Part shown: positions 34,475-42,368 of the stretch, piece by piece | Numbering within the stretch: the stretch's first letter is position 1 | Layout: each line of letters opens with the position of its first letter | DNA from: Bacteroidales bacterium | GTDB taxonomy: Bacteria; Bacteroidota; Bacteroidia; Bacteroidales; Paludibacteraceae | Direction of reading: 5' to 3' | Assembly: GCA_015061185.1 (NCBI GenBank) | Contig: SUWZ01000017.1 | Coordinates: 1 to 55,731, forward strand | Length of the DNA: 55,731 nucleotides | Made by a program: the position numbers and the translations under genes | Notes under the pieces: generated by a model | The model's input: only the letters and a program-made list of their open reading frames with translations | What the model was told of the DNA's origin: nothing | The model's database searches: none

Positions 34475-34481
34475 CATATCA

Positions 34482-34548
34482 TTTATGATTTCTGCAAATA
34501 TACAAATTTTTCTCAATCTTGAAGAATAACAAGTTTTTCGCACAAAAA
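34482..34548. repeat. 67-bp direct repeat, copy A (with promoter)
   Basis: Identical to 35049-35115 at 66 of 67 positions; the copies are exactly 567 bp apart. On the minus strand it contains TATATTTG (34502-34495) a few bases before the VapC-antitoxin gene, so it serves as that module's promoter. Confidence 0.9.
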
Positions 34549-34580
34549 GGAAGTGTTCTATTGCAATTTTACTCTTTAAA

Positions 34581-34847
34581 TTAAAATAAATCAGAGTGAG
34601 TTCCGGTTCTGATTATTGTTATCTCGTTGCCAAATTTAATCCATAACAATAACCAATCTGGTTTAATATGACACTCCCAAACACCAGCATAATTGCCAGA
34701 TAAAACGTGTGGCTTATAATAAGATGGAACCTCTCCTGTTTTTTCTAAAAAATCGATTACTTTTAGAAACTCCTTCAAGTCTAAACCTCTTTTATTACAT
34801 TTTTTGATATCTTTTTTAACTTTGTTATGATAGCCTATTTCAAACAC
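34581..34847 (-). CDS. yafQ-like: YafQ-family mRNA interferase toxin
   Basis: 88 residues, beginning at a GTG. FEIGYHNKVKKDIKKCNKRG, LLSGNYAGVWECHIKPDWLLLW-type core and a terminal IIRTGTHSDLF match YafQ of the RelE superfamily, including the catalytic-type histidine and the C-terminal THSDLF. It cleaves mRNA on the ribosome. It overlaps its antitoxin by 13 bases. Confidence 0.9.
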   Translation of the reverse strand: MFEIGYHNKVKKDIKKCNKRGLDLKEFLKVIDFLEKTGEVPSYYKPHVLSGNYAGVWECHIKPDWLLLWIKFGNEITIIRTGTHSDLF

Positions 34848-35038
34848 TCTTCAATAAATTTTTTGTGGTTTTTGACTTTAGTAATGTTTTTACCTCTATT
34901 TGCATCTTCTATTGCTTTAAAGGTTTCTTTATTAACATCTGATTCAGAGATGGAAAATACGCCGGTAGATTTTATAAAATCAACTATTTTTTTTGCCATC
35001 ACATTGCGAGCGTCATATTTTAATGTTATTGTTGCCAT
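34835..35038 (-). CDS. RelB/DinJ-type antitoxin
   Basis: 67 residues from MATITLKYDARN, an N-terminal ribbon-helix-helix as in RelB/DinJ, and a C-terminal toxin-binding region (KNITKVKNHKKFIEECLK). It would neutralise the YafQ-like toxin and autoregulate. The promoter lies in repeat copy B directly upstream. Confidence 0.75.
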   Translation of the reverse strand: MATITLKYDARNVMAKKIVDFIKSTGVFSISESDVNKETFKAIEDANRGKNITKVKNHKKFIEECLK

Positions 35039-35048
35039 AGAAATATCT

Positions 35049-35115
35049 TTTATGATTTCTGCAAATATACAAATTTTTCTCAATCTTGAAGAATAACAAA
35101 TTTTTCGCACAAAAA
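35049..35115. repeat. 67-bp direct repeat, copy B (with promoter and the 3' end of the HTH gene)
   Basis: This copy contains the last codons and stop of the HTH gene (ends at 35080) and a TATATTTG box on the minus strand (35069-35062) 24 bases before the antitoxin ATG. Being embedded in a coding context, it is the likely original, with copy A derived from it. Confidence 0.9.
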
Positions 35116-35277
35116 TTCCACAATTTTAGGACTCATAACATGGCAACGTTTATCATACCCAATGGATGACAGTTCGCCATCCGCACGCTTCAACCATCTG
35201 TTGAGTGTGCGGACAGAGATTCCAACCATGTTGGCAAATTCCTTTTTCGACATAGCTTTATAACGCAACTCTTGCAT
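35080..35277 (-). CDS. small helix-turn-helix protein
   Basis: 65 residues. MSKKEFANMVGISVRTLNRWLKR is a typical helix-turn-helix, followed by CHVMSPKIVEFLCEKFVI. The ATG overlaps the stop of the packaging ATPase (TGATG), so it is translationally coupled. A regulator of the late operons is plausible. Confidence 0.75.
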   Translation of the reverse strand: MQELRYKAMSKKEFANMVGISVRTLNRWLKRADGELSSIGYDKRCHVMSPKIVEFLCEKFVILQD

Positions 35278-35885
35278 CACCAAAGTTTAATCCATTTGTA
35301 AAAGTGAGGATCTTTTATGGCTTTCCGGTTCACCTCTGCCTGAGCATCAACAATCCGCTGGTAGTTCTCACCCAGCTCCATTTTCCTATATTGCACACTG
35401 TCGAGGGTTCGGAACAGGATGATATTAGATACATAAGAGTAGAAAACCGGACGTACCTTGGTAAATCCATGTGCCACCACAAAAATGTCAAGTTCTTGTT
35501 GCCTATAAGAAATCATAAGATCCTCGATGAGATTGTCTGTCTTGGCATCCTTCATGTAGAGACGTGCATCATCAAAAATGATAATTCCTTTGCGGAAATA
35601 GCGAAGCTTTGCCAGTGTTCCTATGTCTCCTTTAGTCGGTTGGTAACAGCGTGTCTTTCGGATTCCCTCAAAAATAAAATCCTCCCTTTGCGACAAATCC
35701 ACCTCCTGAATGTCTCTCCACTCCTCTATGTGATTTGTCACAATCAAAGCTTTCTTTGCATTACACTTTTGCAAGATGGTACGCATGATGGTACTCTTTC
35801 CTGTTCCATTGGTACCAAGCACCATTGTCATAAATGGTTTACGCCCTTGCTCCTGTGTTATGTTCGTCAGATCTGTCTGCATCAT
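35277..35885 (-). CDS. P-loop ATPase, probable genome-packaging ATPase
   Basis: 202 residues. Walker A GTNGTGKST lies at 24-32 and Walker B GIIIFDDA at 100-107; a later segment ISYRQQELDIFVVAHG could carry sensor functions. The short FtsK/HerA-like layout without a nuclease domain resembles the A32/PRD1-P9 or Zot-like ATPases of membrane-containing or filamentous phages, rather than a terminase. It overlaps the preceding gene by 47 bases. Confidence 0.65.
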   Translation of the reverse strand: MMQTDLTNITQEQGRKPFMTMVLGTNGTGKSTIMRTILQKCNAKKALIVTNHIEEWRDIQEVDLSQREDFIFEGIRKTRCYQPTKGDIGTLAKLRYFRKGIIIFDDARLYMKDAKTDNLIEDLMISYRQQELDIFVVAHGFTKVRPVFYSYVSNIILFRTLDSVQYRKMELGENYQRIVDAQAEVNRKAIKDPHFYKWIKLW

Positions 35886-36435
35886 TATTACTCATTGATT
35901 GAAAAATTTTCATATTCTCAGCCAACTGCTGCTCCCGTTTAGCCAACTCGTCTTCTCTCTCCTTTAATTTACGTTCTTGTATGGCCAAAGGAACTTTGGT
36001 TGCATAGATAGAGGCAATGACACCAATTAACATCCAACCCGGACTCATTGAAATTTGCTTTGTTTGCAAATATTGAGCGTATGCTTTCACCAGTTTGTCA
36101 TACTGTTCCCGTGTTGCTTGTAATCGTTCCGGATCACATTTTACAAACAATGCAATCAATGATGGCAGCGCAAGATCTGTCATCATGGCTGCAAAATCTG
36201 CCGACAGTTCCGCAAGTTCAGGAGATACAGAAAAAACTTCTCTCTCTTTATCCTCAAAAAAACTATCACCATCAGACAACTCGCCATCGCCCATGGGTGA
36301 CGATTCGGAAAAGAGTTCATCCAATCCATTGTCTTCTCGATCAGAATAAGATGCCTTATCCTGGTTCATATCACTCAAGAAAGCTTCTAAATCACCATTA
36401 GGTAATTCTGCGTTGTAAGTAACTTCTCCGACCAT
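35839..36435 (-). CDS. membrane-associated protein of unknown family
   Basis: 198 residues: acidic N-terminus (SEFESS-type low-complexity, DGELSDGDSFFEDKE), a helical middle, one hydrophobic span (GWMLIGVIASIYATKV), and a C-terminal coiled coil (RKLKEREDELAKREQQLAE). It overlaps the packaging ATPase gene by 47 bases and may be its membrane partner. Confidence 0.6.
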   Translation of the reverse strand: MVGEVTYNAELPNGDLEAFLSDMNQDKASYSDREDNGLDELFSESSPMGDGELSDGDSFFEDKEREVFSVSPELAELSADFAAMMTDLALPSLIALFVKCDPERLQATREQYDKLVKAYAQYLQTKQISMSPGWMLIGVIASIYATKVPLAIQERKLKEREDELAKREQQLAENMKIFQSMSNNDADRSDEHNTGARA

Positions 36436-36436
36436 G

Positions 36437-36766
36437 TTAAAATAGTTTTAAATTATCTGCCATTCCCAATAGTTTCTCTCGCACATTTTCCACCTCTAAC
36501 TGACGAACTATTCTGTCATCAGCGTCAAAGGTGCAAAGAACATAATGCATTTCTCCCTCTTTCTTAAACAAAAGAATACTTGCCATTACTTCATTTTCTT
36601 GTAACTCCACACGATCCATGTAATTCAACAAAGACTTTTCTGTTGCCGGATAGATCTGTTTGGCAAGTGTCTCTTTTAATTTATTCGGATTTGAAAGAAA
36701 GTCCATTACCATGGATAAAGGATTCACTTTGGCATCCTTTTTCTTAAACATATCTAAGATTGCCAT
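36437..36766 (-). CDS. hypothetical protein
   Basis: 109 residues, no membrane span. It opens MAILDMFKKKDAKVNPL and has a beta-rich C-terminal half (VMASILLFKKEGEMHYVLCTF). One base from each neighbouring gene, so part of the same transcript as the ATPase. Function unknown. Confidence 0.6.
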   Translation of the reverse strand: MAILDMFKKKDAKVNPLSMVMDFLSNPNKLKETLAKQIYPATEKSLLNYMDRVELQENEVMASILLFKKEGEMHYVLCTFDADDRIVRQLEVENVREKLLGMADNLKLF

Positions 36767-36767
36767 A

Positions 36768-37463
36768 TCATCCTTTTTGTTTTAGGAATGCTTTCCACTC
36801 CTTGATTGTTTTCCCTGTAATCTTCTCAATTTCGCTATCCTTAAGGTATGGATAGAACCACTCACAACGCTTTTCTACATTGTACAACAATGTTGTCAAT
36901 ACGAATATCTCATAAAAAGAAACATCACGTTTATATCGTTCAGAGAGGTGTTTTTTCAGTGCATACAACAGGTTTCTGACAATTGCATTGTCAACTCTTA
37001 TCGAAATAATGCTTTCATCAGACTTCAAATTGTTAAGTTCTTCTTTTAGATTGTCATTCTCTAATGTAATGGATGTCAAGTTACGTGCAGATTCATTCAA
37101 ACTGTTCGTCAATTCATCTACTTTGTTTGCAAACTCCTCCTTTTCTCGTTTTAGCGCATCGATTGTCTCCTTGGCAACTGCAATTTCACCCTCTAACTTC
37201 GTATCTGAGGCTGTTTGCAACGATGTAACTTCTGTTTGCAAATCAGAAATAATTTCTTGCAAACTTCTATTTTCTGTTTGCAAAAGTTCCATTTCTGCTT
37301 TCAATGCCGGATACAAATCGAAATAGATATTCATAACCTCCTCAATGGCAGCTTGTCCGGAAGGAGTGCCAAATCGTTCAGTTAAGATCTTCTTTCGCTC
37401 TGCACCTATGCGCCACGAAACAACACCCATGTCGGGCTTGCCTGTCTTGTTTTCTTCTGTCAT
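36768..37463 (-). CDS. coiled-coil protein with an N-terminal RHH-like segment
   Basis: 231 residues from MTEENKTGKP. SWRIGAERKKILTERFG ... EEVMNIYFDLY has the spacing of a ribbon-helix-helix or similar short DNA-binding segment. Residues about 65-145 form a coiled coil, and the rest is a compact helical domain. The layout recalls KfrA-like DNA-binding coiled-coil proteins, but I see no direct match. The leader carries ACAAACACTATT before the ATG. Confidence 0.55.
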   Translation of the reverse strand: MTEENKTGKPDMGVVSWRIGAERKKILTERFGTPSGQAAIEEVMNIYFDLYPALKAEMELLQTENRSLQEIISDLQTEVTSLQTASDTKLEGEIAVAKETIDALKREKEEFANKVDELTNSLNESARNLTSITLENDNLKEELNNLKSDESIISIRVDNAIVRNLLYALKKHLSERYKRDVSFYEIFVLTTLLYNVEKRCEWFYPYLKDSEIEKITGKTIKEWKAFLKQKG

Positions 37464-37501
37464 AGTAAATAGTGTTTGTTTATTTTGTTTTATGTGTAAT
37501 A

Positions 37502-37786
37502 TCACTCGTAGTCGCCTTCTAAGTCGCCAAAATAGTAATTCCCTATAGGGAAACTCAAGTCGTAATTTTCACCCCATACCAAATCCCCATAAACAATCTC
37601 CATGTTCTTGGCAAACTCTTCTTCATCCAATAGATAATCGCTGCATTCGTGCGGATGCGCCAACAGAAACGGCTTGAAGTCTATCACAGTCACCTTGCCA
37701 TCATCAAACGTGATGGCAACTGTATGACCCTCAAGAATTTCTGCCTTTACTACTCTTATTATTCTTCCGTCTAATTCGTGTTTCAT
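37502..37786 (-). CDS. DUF2442 protein, partner of the DUF4160 protein
   Basis: 94 residues. IIRVVKAEILEGHTVAITF ... VTVIDFKPFL and a C-terminal GENYDLSFPIGNYYF match DUF2442. It pairs with DUF4160 across Bacteroidota in a proposed toxin-antitoxin-like arrangement. The start overlaps the upstream DUF4160 gene by 56 bases. Confidence 0.8.
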   Translation of the reverse strand: MKHELDGRIIRVVKAEILEGHTVAITFDDGKVTVIDFKPFLLAHPHECSDYLLDEEEFAKNMEIVYGDLVWGENYDLSFPIGNYYFGDLEGDYE

Positions 37787-38069
37787 ACCTTTTTGTTTTT
37801 GGAGTTATTCCTTTGTTATAAAACTCATCCCACTTTTTTATGATGTCAACGGAATGCTCTTCCACAAAGGTAGTGAAATTATTCAAATCAATTCCTTTCA
37901 AAGGAAGTTTCCCTCTAACTTTCTTTATCAGAACGATAATCTTACCATTTTTCAAGGTGATTTCCGCCTTGCTTTCAAACTCACCCCTCTTCCCATGGAT
38001 ATGGATGGGAGGATAGTCGTTTTTGTGGAAAATGAAATCTATTCCCAAGTAATAATAAATTTTTGCCAT
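37731..38069 (-). CDS. DUF4160 protein
   Basis: 112 residues from MAKIYYYLGIDF; the upstream extension runs through DNA repeats and is not credible. The family motif FHKNDYPPIHIHGKRG (D-x-P-P-x-H-x-H) is clear, followed by a C-terminal helix (FVEEHSVDIIKKWDEFY). Known pairing with DUF2442 suggests a toxin-like or regulatory unit. The leader motif ACAAACACTATT occurs 5 bases before the ATG. Confidence 0.8.
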   Translation of the reverse strand: MAKIYYYLGIDFIFHKNDYPPIHIHGKRGEFESKAEITLKNGKIIVLIKKVRGKLPLKGIDLNNFTTFVEEHSVDIIKKWDEFYNKGITPKTKRYETRIRRKNNKSSKGRNS

Positions 38070-38103
38070 GTGAAAATAGTGTTTGTTTTCTGTTTTCTGC
38101 AAA

Positions 38104-38620
38104 CTTATACGAAATTTTGAACATTTAAAAGAAATTTTGAACATTTTTCATGTGTAAATACGAAATTTTGAACATTTTTCGCCAATCTTTCTAAAGTTTA
38201 AATATCTCTCTTATTTGTTTTACTATATTTTTTTCACGGAAAAAAAGTGTAAAAGTGTAATTATGTAACAAATTCAATGTAATTAATTAATTTACAAATA
38301 TTTACACGTATTACACTTTGATTACACTTCTTAATTACACTTTTCAAAAAAGTGTATGAATCATAAATCAGGCTCCAAAGTCTATGTAAAACTGATAAAA
38401 TCATTACACTTTTTATTTTTCACTCAAAAAGTGTAATAAAAAAGTGTAATTGTGTAATAGTGTAATAAATTATTGATTTTCAATTATTTCAAAATTCAAA
38501 ACGTACTTCATTACACAATTACACTTTTTTTCATGTTTTTATGAAAGGGGGATGGGGAGAAGAAAAAGGAAAATCGACACCGGGAGAATACACCCCTTCG
38601 GATGCGAAATTTTGAACATT
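38104..38620. other. candidate replication origin / iteron region
   Basis: A non-coding, very AT-rich block with two repeat families. GAAATTTTGAACATTT occurs at 38111, 38131 and 38162, with a fourth shorter copy at 38606; the first spacings are 20 and 31 bp, near whole helical turns. A dozen or so copies of AAGTGTAAT or its complement ATTACACTT lie between 38240 and 38530 in both orientations. It sits beside the primase-helicase operon. An origin is the best reading; a regulatory hub is the alternative. Confidence 0.6.
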
Positions 38621-38650
38621 CTGAAAGTGTGTACGGTTCGGTCCTGGAAC

Positions 38651-38682
38651 AAAAAAAGACCATGTCAGATTTGACATGGTCG
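38651..38682. terminator. terminator facing the minus-strand gene at 38746
   Basis: A 10-bp perfect stem GACCATGTCA/TGACATGGTC (38658-38667 and 38672-38681), followed on the minus strand by TTTTTTTG. Confidence 0.8.
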
Positions 38683-38745
38683 TATATTTTATTTTTTTAT
38701 AAGTTAAAATCAATAGTGCCCTCGCATAGAATAAATAGTTATATT

Positions 38746-38937
38746 CTACTTCCATAAATCTTCAGTTTTAATTTTTTTTGCAGTTTCCCCTTCTTGAGAT
38801 TTTATTTTTCTTACAAATTTGGGGTCATAAATCTCCTTGTCAGGCTTTGTTTCTGTAAAACCTAATTTTTTGAGGATCTTTATCAACGCTTTGCCATCAC
38901 TTGTTTTTTCATTGATATTTATTGAATATGTAACCAT
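38746..38937 (-). CDS. small hypothetical protein
   Basis: 63 residues from MVTYSININ. Basic, with KALIKILKKLGFTE in the middle, the size and shape of antitoxin-like or DUF2683-like proteins. It has its own promoter and terminator, with no toxin gene next to it. Function unknown. Confidence 0.55.
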   Translation of the reverse strand: MVTYSININEKTSDGKALIKILKKLGFTETKPDKEIYDPKFVRKIKSQEGETAKKIKTEDLWK

Positions 38938-38967
38938 AATATGGTTTGTATTAGTTAGAACGTTCCG

Positions 38968-38999
38968 CAAATATAAATAATAACAAATAGATAAACAAA
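38968..38999 (-). promoter_or_regulatory. consensus promoter of the 38746 gene
   Basis: On the minus strand TTTG (38999-38996), 20 bases, then TATATTTG (38975-38968): the exact Bacteroidota spacing. The ATG follows 30 bases downstream. Confidence 0.8.
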
Positions 39000-39013
39000 T
39001 TTGCCATGGTTAA

Positions 39014-39048
39014 GAAAAACTAAGGCAGCCACGATTGTGACTGCCTTA
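39014..39048 (-). terminator. terminator of the replication operon
   Basis: TAAGGCAG (39021-39028) pairs with CTGCCTTA (39041-39048), with further AGCCAC/GTGACT pairing; on the minus strand it is followed by GTTTTTC. Confidence 0.75.
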
Positions 39049-39103
39049 CGCAAAAAAAGTACTACTTATTAGCGAGCTTCTCAGCCGGCATTTATAATTG
39101 AAA

Positions 39104-41935
39104 TTAAAAAGGTTCATTGGATTTTTGGTAGGGATTAATATCCACTCCATACGTCTTAACATAATACATTTCCACACTCTTGCCAAACTTCTGACGAATA
39201 ATGCGCCCTTTGTTGTCATTGGTTAGTTCTTGAGGGTTTAACTCCTCTATCCACTCGCATTGTGCGGAAAATTCTCTCATCGCTTTGGAGAATTTGTTTG
39301 TGGTCCAACTTCTTACATTGCTATCTGCAACAAATTGAGAGAAAATTTCTTGTTTCTCTACAAGACAATTAACCATCGGACCATCTTTACTGAAAAACAC
39401 CTCTGCCCACTGGCGGAACTGGTTACCCATGATCTGAATACTGATGCGGTCTTTGATACGATCCATTGGAGGGATAATCTTAACTGTTTGCTGACTCACT
39501 TTGAGGTAGAACTGAAGGCAATCTATCAGAAAATTGACATCTTCATTCCACATCGTTTCTGTGTATTTGTCTCCTCCCAGTTCCATATCAAAGTCGTCAT
39601 AGATTCGTCTGCTCTCCCTATAATCGTTATCATCTGTTTGCTGATGGTAGTAATCAGAGAATACTACAAACAGCAATCTGCGCAATGTTGCACTATCTTT
39701 GTTTGGAGGAGGGAAATTGGAGGTAAAAACAAATTTGGGAGATACTGAGAAGTCCAGGACATTGGAATCAATGTGTTTTCTGTTGGTTTCAAGAGATCCG
39801 GTTATCTTGTCATAAAAGAATGTAAAATCAAAATGCCTGTCGGCATCATCCACCCATACCACATCTGTATTCTCTTTCACGTTCTGGAAGATGAATTGGT
39901 TTTCTGTTAGTTTCTTATTTTTTCCTCCCAAGAAAAGGATGTTCCGGATACACTCAAGGAATTTAATCATAAATGATTTTCCGCTACCTCCTGAACTCTC
40001 TCCATCATTGGATACCTTGTCTTCCATCACCCAGAGAGCCCATGCCTTCGACATATCTTTATGCCTGTGCAATAGATAACCGATTGCGAACAGTTTGCTT
40101 GCTAAATTCTGCATCTGCTCAATCTGCTCTTCAGGTGTCAATCGAGGCCCGCAAATTTCAAACTTATTTGTTTGGCCATACTCTCGATCTTCCTCTTCGT
40201 TTCCGGATGCGCGTTGTTCCAGTTCTTCCCTCCAGTAGATACGGCTGGCATTAATCAGATACCGAAAATAGTGACTACTGAGGTTTGTAGGCACAATGCT
40301 CCACAAATCTTCTGTGTCTCGATTATATTTGAAAGAAGAGGCAGTTCGTTTGAATCGAATGGGGGAGATATCGCTTTCCCATACATACCTATCGCAATTC
40401 CCGGTCTTATGTTCTACAACCGAATCCGAAGAGATCTCCAAAGAGATGTTTTGAAAAAAGAGATATTGTTTGTCGTGTTCACAGTGGGAGAAGTCGAAAT
40501 TCAACAATGGAAGATCTTCCAAGGTAGAACTTTTTGTCCTGGAAGAATTAAGCATCAGATTAAGAACTTTTAAATCTTCGTGCCTTTTCTTCAGCCAATC
40601 GATAACAAAAGAACGAATATCCTTTGCTGTTACTTTCTTTACGATGGAGTTCTCTACTTGCACCAAAAACTCTTCTTTTGTTAGTTTATCTTCTAATCGA
40701 CCGAATCCTGCCATCGTCAGGAAATTGATGTAATAAGCTGTATTTATCTCTAATCGAGTATTCCCTTTTTCTTCGTTCAGGATCTGTTCCCAGAACCGAA
40801 CAGGCATGGCAGTTCTTAGTAGATCTTCAAAATCCTTCTTTTTAGATCGCAACTCCACAAAGTCACGAAGGTCTTTCCTTGGCCGTCCTCTCATGTCCCT
40901 ATAATTAGCCAGCCACGATGGGAGCTGCACTGTGCGGATGTCGATATAGTCGAACGCCAATTCGCGCCCTCTCCGCTGTCCGGTCGTGTCCATGTCGGGG
41001 ATGTTATAGAGAACTTCTACACATTTCATAACCTCAGAATAGAATTGAGGTGTGAATGGTGCTGTTTCAGAGTTGAGCCATAAAGGGAAATAGCCGAAGC
41101 TTCTGCAATTGACCGCATCCCTCTCTCCGGAACAGATGACAGCCTCTTTCAATTTCTTCACCTTATAGGGACGGTTCTCATTTGCCGGATCTGACTCAAA
41201 CGCTCTCTGTTCTGTCTCGTTCAGCCGTTGATATTCTGCTTGCAGTTCTTCTAATCCATTGAGGTAATCCTTTGGTTTTGTCCCGGAATAGAAGAAGCGG
41301 TAAGCCTTGTCCGGATTGAGAGGCTGGTATATTTTGTAGAAGGTTGTCTTTGCCTTGGTTTTATCATCTATATAGTTACATATTCTCATAAAAATAGGGT
41401 AGGTCTCCGTTGATGACACGGTAGTTGTCATCAGTTCGCCACTCTCTTTGCTCTTGCGGGTGACACTGTAAGAGATCAATGGAACGTAAGAGAGCGCATC
41501 CAGATGAGACTGTTTGACGTTGGGTCCCCATACTTCCAACTCCTTTTCTGTGAATTTTTCCCGTTCTTCATAGATGAAATCTCCATCTTTCTCGTCCTTG
41601 TTGGCAGGGCGTTTTCGGATATCTGCTTTATTAATCGATACAGAAAGAGTCCCGGACACTCCAAAACGATCTGCAAGAATACAAATAGCTTCTCTGAAAG
41701 TACGTCCTTCCTCCTTCATACAGATGTCGATTGCATTCATTGCATGTGCATCATCGCCAAAGTCGGTTACTTTCCAGATCTCTCCAAATTGTTTGATGTA
41801 TGCAGAGGGAGTGCGTTCATTGCGCATCCGGAATGGTTTCCTTGTGTCAATCGATTCTGCCGCTTGAGGGTAGTAGGATAAAATGATATCCAAACCACCT
41901 CGAGTAGCATTAAATATATCTTCTACTTTTACCAT
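39104..41935 (-). CDS. primase - SF3 helicase replication protein
   Basis: 943 residues. The N-terminus (FRMRNERTPSAYIKQFG ... VTDFGDDAHAMNAIDICM) resembles the CHC2-type primase fold but lacks zinc cysteines. A TOPRIM-like part follows with VICSGERDAVN (near 270) and the DxD in NIPDMDTTG (near 316). The C-terminal half is an SF3 helicase: Walker A GGSGKSF (near 650), VVWVDDADRHFDF and FVFTSNFPP. One protein thus opens the origin and primes DNA. It follows two small genes with a 1-base gap. Confidence 0.85.
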   Translation of the reverse strand: MVKVEDIFNATRGGLDIILSYYPQAAESIDTRKPFRMRNERTPSAYIKQFGEIWKVTDFGDDAHAMNAIDICMKEEGRTFREAICILADRFGVSGTLSVSINKADIRKRPANKDEKDGDFIYEEREKFTEKELEVWGPNVKQSHLDALSYVPLISYSVTRKSKESGELMTTTVSSTETYPIFMRICNYIDDKTKAKTTFYKIYQPLNPDKAYRFFYSGTKPKDYLNGLEELQAEYQRLNETEQRAFESDPANENRPYKVKKLKEAVICSGERDAVNCRSFGYFPLWLNSETAPFTPQFYSEVMKCVEVLYNIPDMDTTGQRRGRELAFDYIDIRTVQLPSWLANYRDMRGRPRKDLRDFVELRSKKKDFEDLLRTAMPVRFWEQILNEEKGNTRLEINTAYYINFLTMAGFGRLEDKLTKEEFLVQVENSIVKKVTAKDIRSFVIDWLKKRHEDLKVLNLMLNSSRTKSSTLEDLPLLNFDFSHCEHDKQYLFFQNISLEISSDSVVEHKTGNCDRYVWESDISPIRFKRTASSFKYNRDTEDLWSIVPTNLSSHYFRYLINASRIYWREELEQRASGNEEEDREYGQTNKFEICGPRLTPEEQIEQMQNLASKLFAIGYLLHRHKDMSKAWALWVMEDKVSNDGESSGGSGKSFMIKFLECIRNILFLGGKNKKLTENQFIFQNVKENTDVVWVDDADRHFDFTFFYDKITGSLETNRKHIDSNVLDFSVSPKFVFTSNFPPPNKDSATLRRLLFVVFSDYYHQQTDDNDYRESRRIYDDFDMELGGDKYTETMWNEDVNFLIDCLQFYLKVSQQTVKIIPPMDRIKDRISIQIMGNQFRQWAEVFFSKDGPMVNCLVEKQEIFSQFVADSNVRSWTTNKFSKAMREFSAQCEWIEELNPQELTNDNKGRIIRQKFGKSVEMYYVKTYGVDINPYQKSNEPF

Positions 41936-41936
41936 G

Positions 41937-42149
41937 TTACAAATCTTTCAAAAATTCTCCGGTATCATATATGGCAGTTGGTGTAAGACCATAGCAGACT
42001 AAAGTTGCAATATTATTGTGCAACGAAAAGCGAATTTCGGTAACATTGCAAAATGGTGTTGCATCCAATAAATCCGCAACACGTGTTGCATCTTTTTTCT
42101 CTAACTCAACACAAAAGCCGTTGAGGTTGGTAATAATTCTATGTATCAT
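41937..42149 (-). CDS. small hypothetical protein upstream of the primase
   Basis: 70 residues from MIHRIITNLN; alternating strands and one helix, no membrane span. One base separates its stop from the primase start, so it belongs to the same transcript. No family recognised. Confidence 0.55.
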   Translation of the reverse strand: MIHRIITNLNGFCVELEKKDATRVADLLDATPFCNVTEIRFSLHNNIATLVCYGLTPTAIYDTGEFLKDL

Positions 42150-42165
42150 AATCGTAGAGTTTGAA

Positions 42166-42345
42166 TTAATCAATATATACCCCTCCAAGGTTCAATGCAC
42201 TTTCGCGAATGCGAATATGGAGCAGTGTTGTTACATTCTCTCCTGAGAGAGCTCTTCGGATGGTGACATCCGAAACTTTGTGGAACTCCCTCAACTGACG
42301 GCGAATTGTCTCGTCGATAACTATTTTCTTTTCTTTGTTTTTCAT
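42166..42345 (-). CDS. 59-residue helix-turn-helix-like protein
   Basis: From the ATG at 42345: KKIVIDETIRRQLREFHKVS, DVTIRRALSG and a terminal IRIRESALNLGGVYID. The layout (short HTH with V-S-x-V-T-x-x-x-A-L and ending in A-L-x-x-G-G) recurs as small proteins in Bacteroidota phages. It ends 17 bases before the next gene's start and begins the replication operon. Confidence 0.65.
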   Translation of the reverse strand: MKNKEKKIVIDETIRRQLREFHKVSDVTIRRALSGENVTTLLHIRIRESALNLGGVYID

Positions 42346-42368
42346 ATTGCTCTATTTAAATTTTATTA

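Noticed and set aside
35039-35110. Extra N-terminal residues of the RelB-like and VapC-antitoxin frames (both reading MRK.CYSSRLRKICIFAE)
   Set aside because: They are the two translated copies of the 67-bp non-coding promoter repeat, so they are not protein.
38531-38755. 74-residue frame near the origin region
   Set aside because: Low-complexity, crosses a strong terminator hairpin and lacks a convincing start.
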